The notes under the pieces were generated by a model. The model made no database searches. It worked only from the letters and a program-made list of their open reading frames with translations, and had not been told where the DNA came from. 64,000 nt of DNA from Varroa destructor (taxonomy: Eukaryota; Arthropoda; Arachnida; Mesostigmata; Varroidae). Each line of letters starts with the position of its first letter. Positions within the stretch are counted from its first letter, which is position 1. The position numbers were made by a program, and so were the translations under genes. The stretch covers positions 54,884,338-54,948,337 of the forward strand of contig NW_019211455.1 of assembly GCF_002443255.2 (NCBI RefSeq), read 5' to 3'. Shown piece after piece: positions 62,343 through 64,000 of this stretch.

Positions 62343-64000
62343 ACGCCGTGTAGCTATTCGATAGATTGTAGTAGCGCTACATATTTTCCACTAGCTTTTT
62401 TTTTTCTAACGAAGCTATCATACTTCCGAGTGGCCTATAGATTTCACTTGCTGCTCCAGTTGCGCCTTCTCTTCCCACGTCTAGCGAAAATATAAACACG
62501 AACCACCGGATCCGGACGTGGAACAGCATACACACAGCGATCCGAAGTTCTCGTTTAGGTTCTGTGACACCAGTCGTAAGCCTGCAGCGTATAAGATACC
62601 ATTGCCTTGCCATATTTTATAGGCATTCTCACTTGTTGTCTTCTTCTATGAACGTGCCTATAGCGTTTCTGTCATACGGACGCTCTATCTCCGCTAAGTT
62701 TTTACTACTAAGTGACAGCGACGCGGTCGGCGATGGGTGTGTTGTTGAAAGGGCAGCAGGCAGTATTCAAGTTATGTTACAGTTCCGTTTCCGGTCGCCA
62801 TATGTTGTTTAGTGGCCGACGCTCCAGTCGAAGACGAAGAACAGAAAGAAATGTTAGGTAGCGGGAAATAGCGGAAGAATGTCTCCTGCTCCACGACGAG
62901 AGAGTACGCTTCCGCATGTTCCGAGGTCCGAGCGGAGAGCATGTCGGATATACCTGTATTTTGAGGGAAGCACGGTCTGCTGGACGATTGTACCTTGGAA
63001 AGAGATGTCCTGTAGGGATGTGCCCTATCAAGTGGTTTGTCTCGGCGGGAAATCAGGCAGCGATGAACTAGCTTTGAGATTAGATTTATGTGACGTGAAA
63101 GTGTGCGGGCCGCATAATTATGTTCGACGTAGAGATTCGTGAAAGCCGAAACGGCTTAATCGTACAAGATGCATCGTTGAGACTCGTCGAGATAGGTGAT
63201 TCCAAGTTGAGAGATAGGTCTTAATCGATAATGCCATAGATACATATAGATAAGTACAGATATACTCGTATCAAGATATTGTCGCTTTGCGAAGTTCACG
63301 CTTCGCTCTTTTACTCATTCATTGTGGACGCCAGTCTAAATCACAGACAAATGATGTAGCAACATGATGAGTGGCAGACCCTGTTTGACTCATGTAATCC
63401 TCTTAGTATGGCCACATGCTGCGAGAATCGTGTGAAACAAGTTAGTTCAGATGTCTTCGTTATACGTGGAACAACGTCCTTAACCGAATCTGGTTAACTG
63501 TGTCTACCATATTTGTTGGTTACTTGGTCGAATTTATTGTCAGGTCGTACCAAGTTCATTGAAGGCCTAGCTCGTTCGACTGGCTTCTTCTAGCTTCGGG
63601 GGGTCCGAAGGTGGACTGGCGCTCCATTCGGTAGAGGAGGCATTGCGGAAACGTAGATCGCTTATAGCGGATGCTCGACACAATCAATCGTTAAAGCGAT
63701 CAGTCTATCGATTAGCGTAATTCTACAGAGTTTTCCGGGTTATCTTCTATTGAACAGATTTGACACTGGTACTGTTAAGAGATAGCATCAATACTTAACA
63801 ATAGACTTAGGGTGAGGTTCTACTTAACTACTTGTCGAGTGTCTTTGCTTTGTTAGAAGTAATCGCTAACAGGCAGATGTCCATTGAGCAAAGTTGCTCC
63901 GATAAGATATCTGAATACTTAGACATTTATTTTACAACTAATTCCAATTCAATTTTAAAATACTTCTTTCAGATACAACATTCCATGCCAGTATCCAGAT

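Larger units (their letters stand above)
53531..64000. other. Right-hand end without a supported gene
   Basis: Mixed composition, GC-richer around 54.0-54.8 and 59.5-61.4 kb. It holds microsatellites, a hairpin at 62303-62342 and poly-A runs near 53637-53674. No exon chain could be assembled. Confidence 0.5.

Overview
The window is nuclear DNA of an animal, most probably an arthropod. Every recognisable gene is split into short exons by GT-AG introns of roughly 260 to 1650 bases. There are no bacterial operons or ribosome binding sites, and the best protein matches are metazoan families. A mite- or tick-like arthropod is a guess from moderate AT-richness, compact introns and a short TTAGG-type telomere-like stretch near 55.0 kb; the sequence alone does not fix the species.

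Four complete protein-coding genes were assembled exon by exon. In each one the reading phase closes at every junction. (1) Plus strand, 7086-11861: a six-exon GDP-fucose transporter (SLC35C1 family, 333 aa), which carries GDP-fucose into the Golgi. (2) Minus strand, 19234-14016: a ten-exon nucleoporin Nup88 (667 aa) of the cytoplasmic face of the nuclear pore; it converges tail to tail with gene 1. (3) Minus strand, 26564-22201: a seven-exon carbonic anhydrase-related protein of the CA10/CA11 type (394 aa). It has an N-terminal membrane anchor and has lost two of the three zinc-binding histidines. (4) Minus strand, 33222-28978: a five-exon CRAL-TRIO lipid-transfer protein (283 aa) related to alpha-tocopherol transfer protein and clavesin. 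Genes 2, 3 and 4 lie in a row on the minus strand, but nothing suggests that they share a pathway.

The first 7 kb and the whole stretch from about 33.2 kb to the end (nearly 31 kb) contain no gene that can be supported. The right-hand part alternates between very AT-rich segments (41.9-42.7 kb, 45.7-46.5 kb) and more GC-rich ones (43.5-45.1, 47.5-49.0, 59.5-61.4 kb). It holds microsatellites, two clear inverted repeats (45.78 kb and 62.30 kb) and a few short open frames that could be isolated exons. It may be true intergenic DNA or long introns of genes whose exons lie outside the window.

No transposon with recognisable coding capacity, CRISPR array, rRNA or convincing tRNA was seen. The most unusual point is the membrane-anchored, doubly ligand-depleted carbonic anhydrase-related protein; the most unusual non-coding structure is the perfect 17-bp hairpin at 62303-62342.
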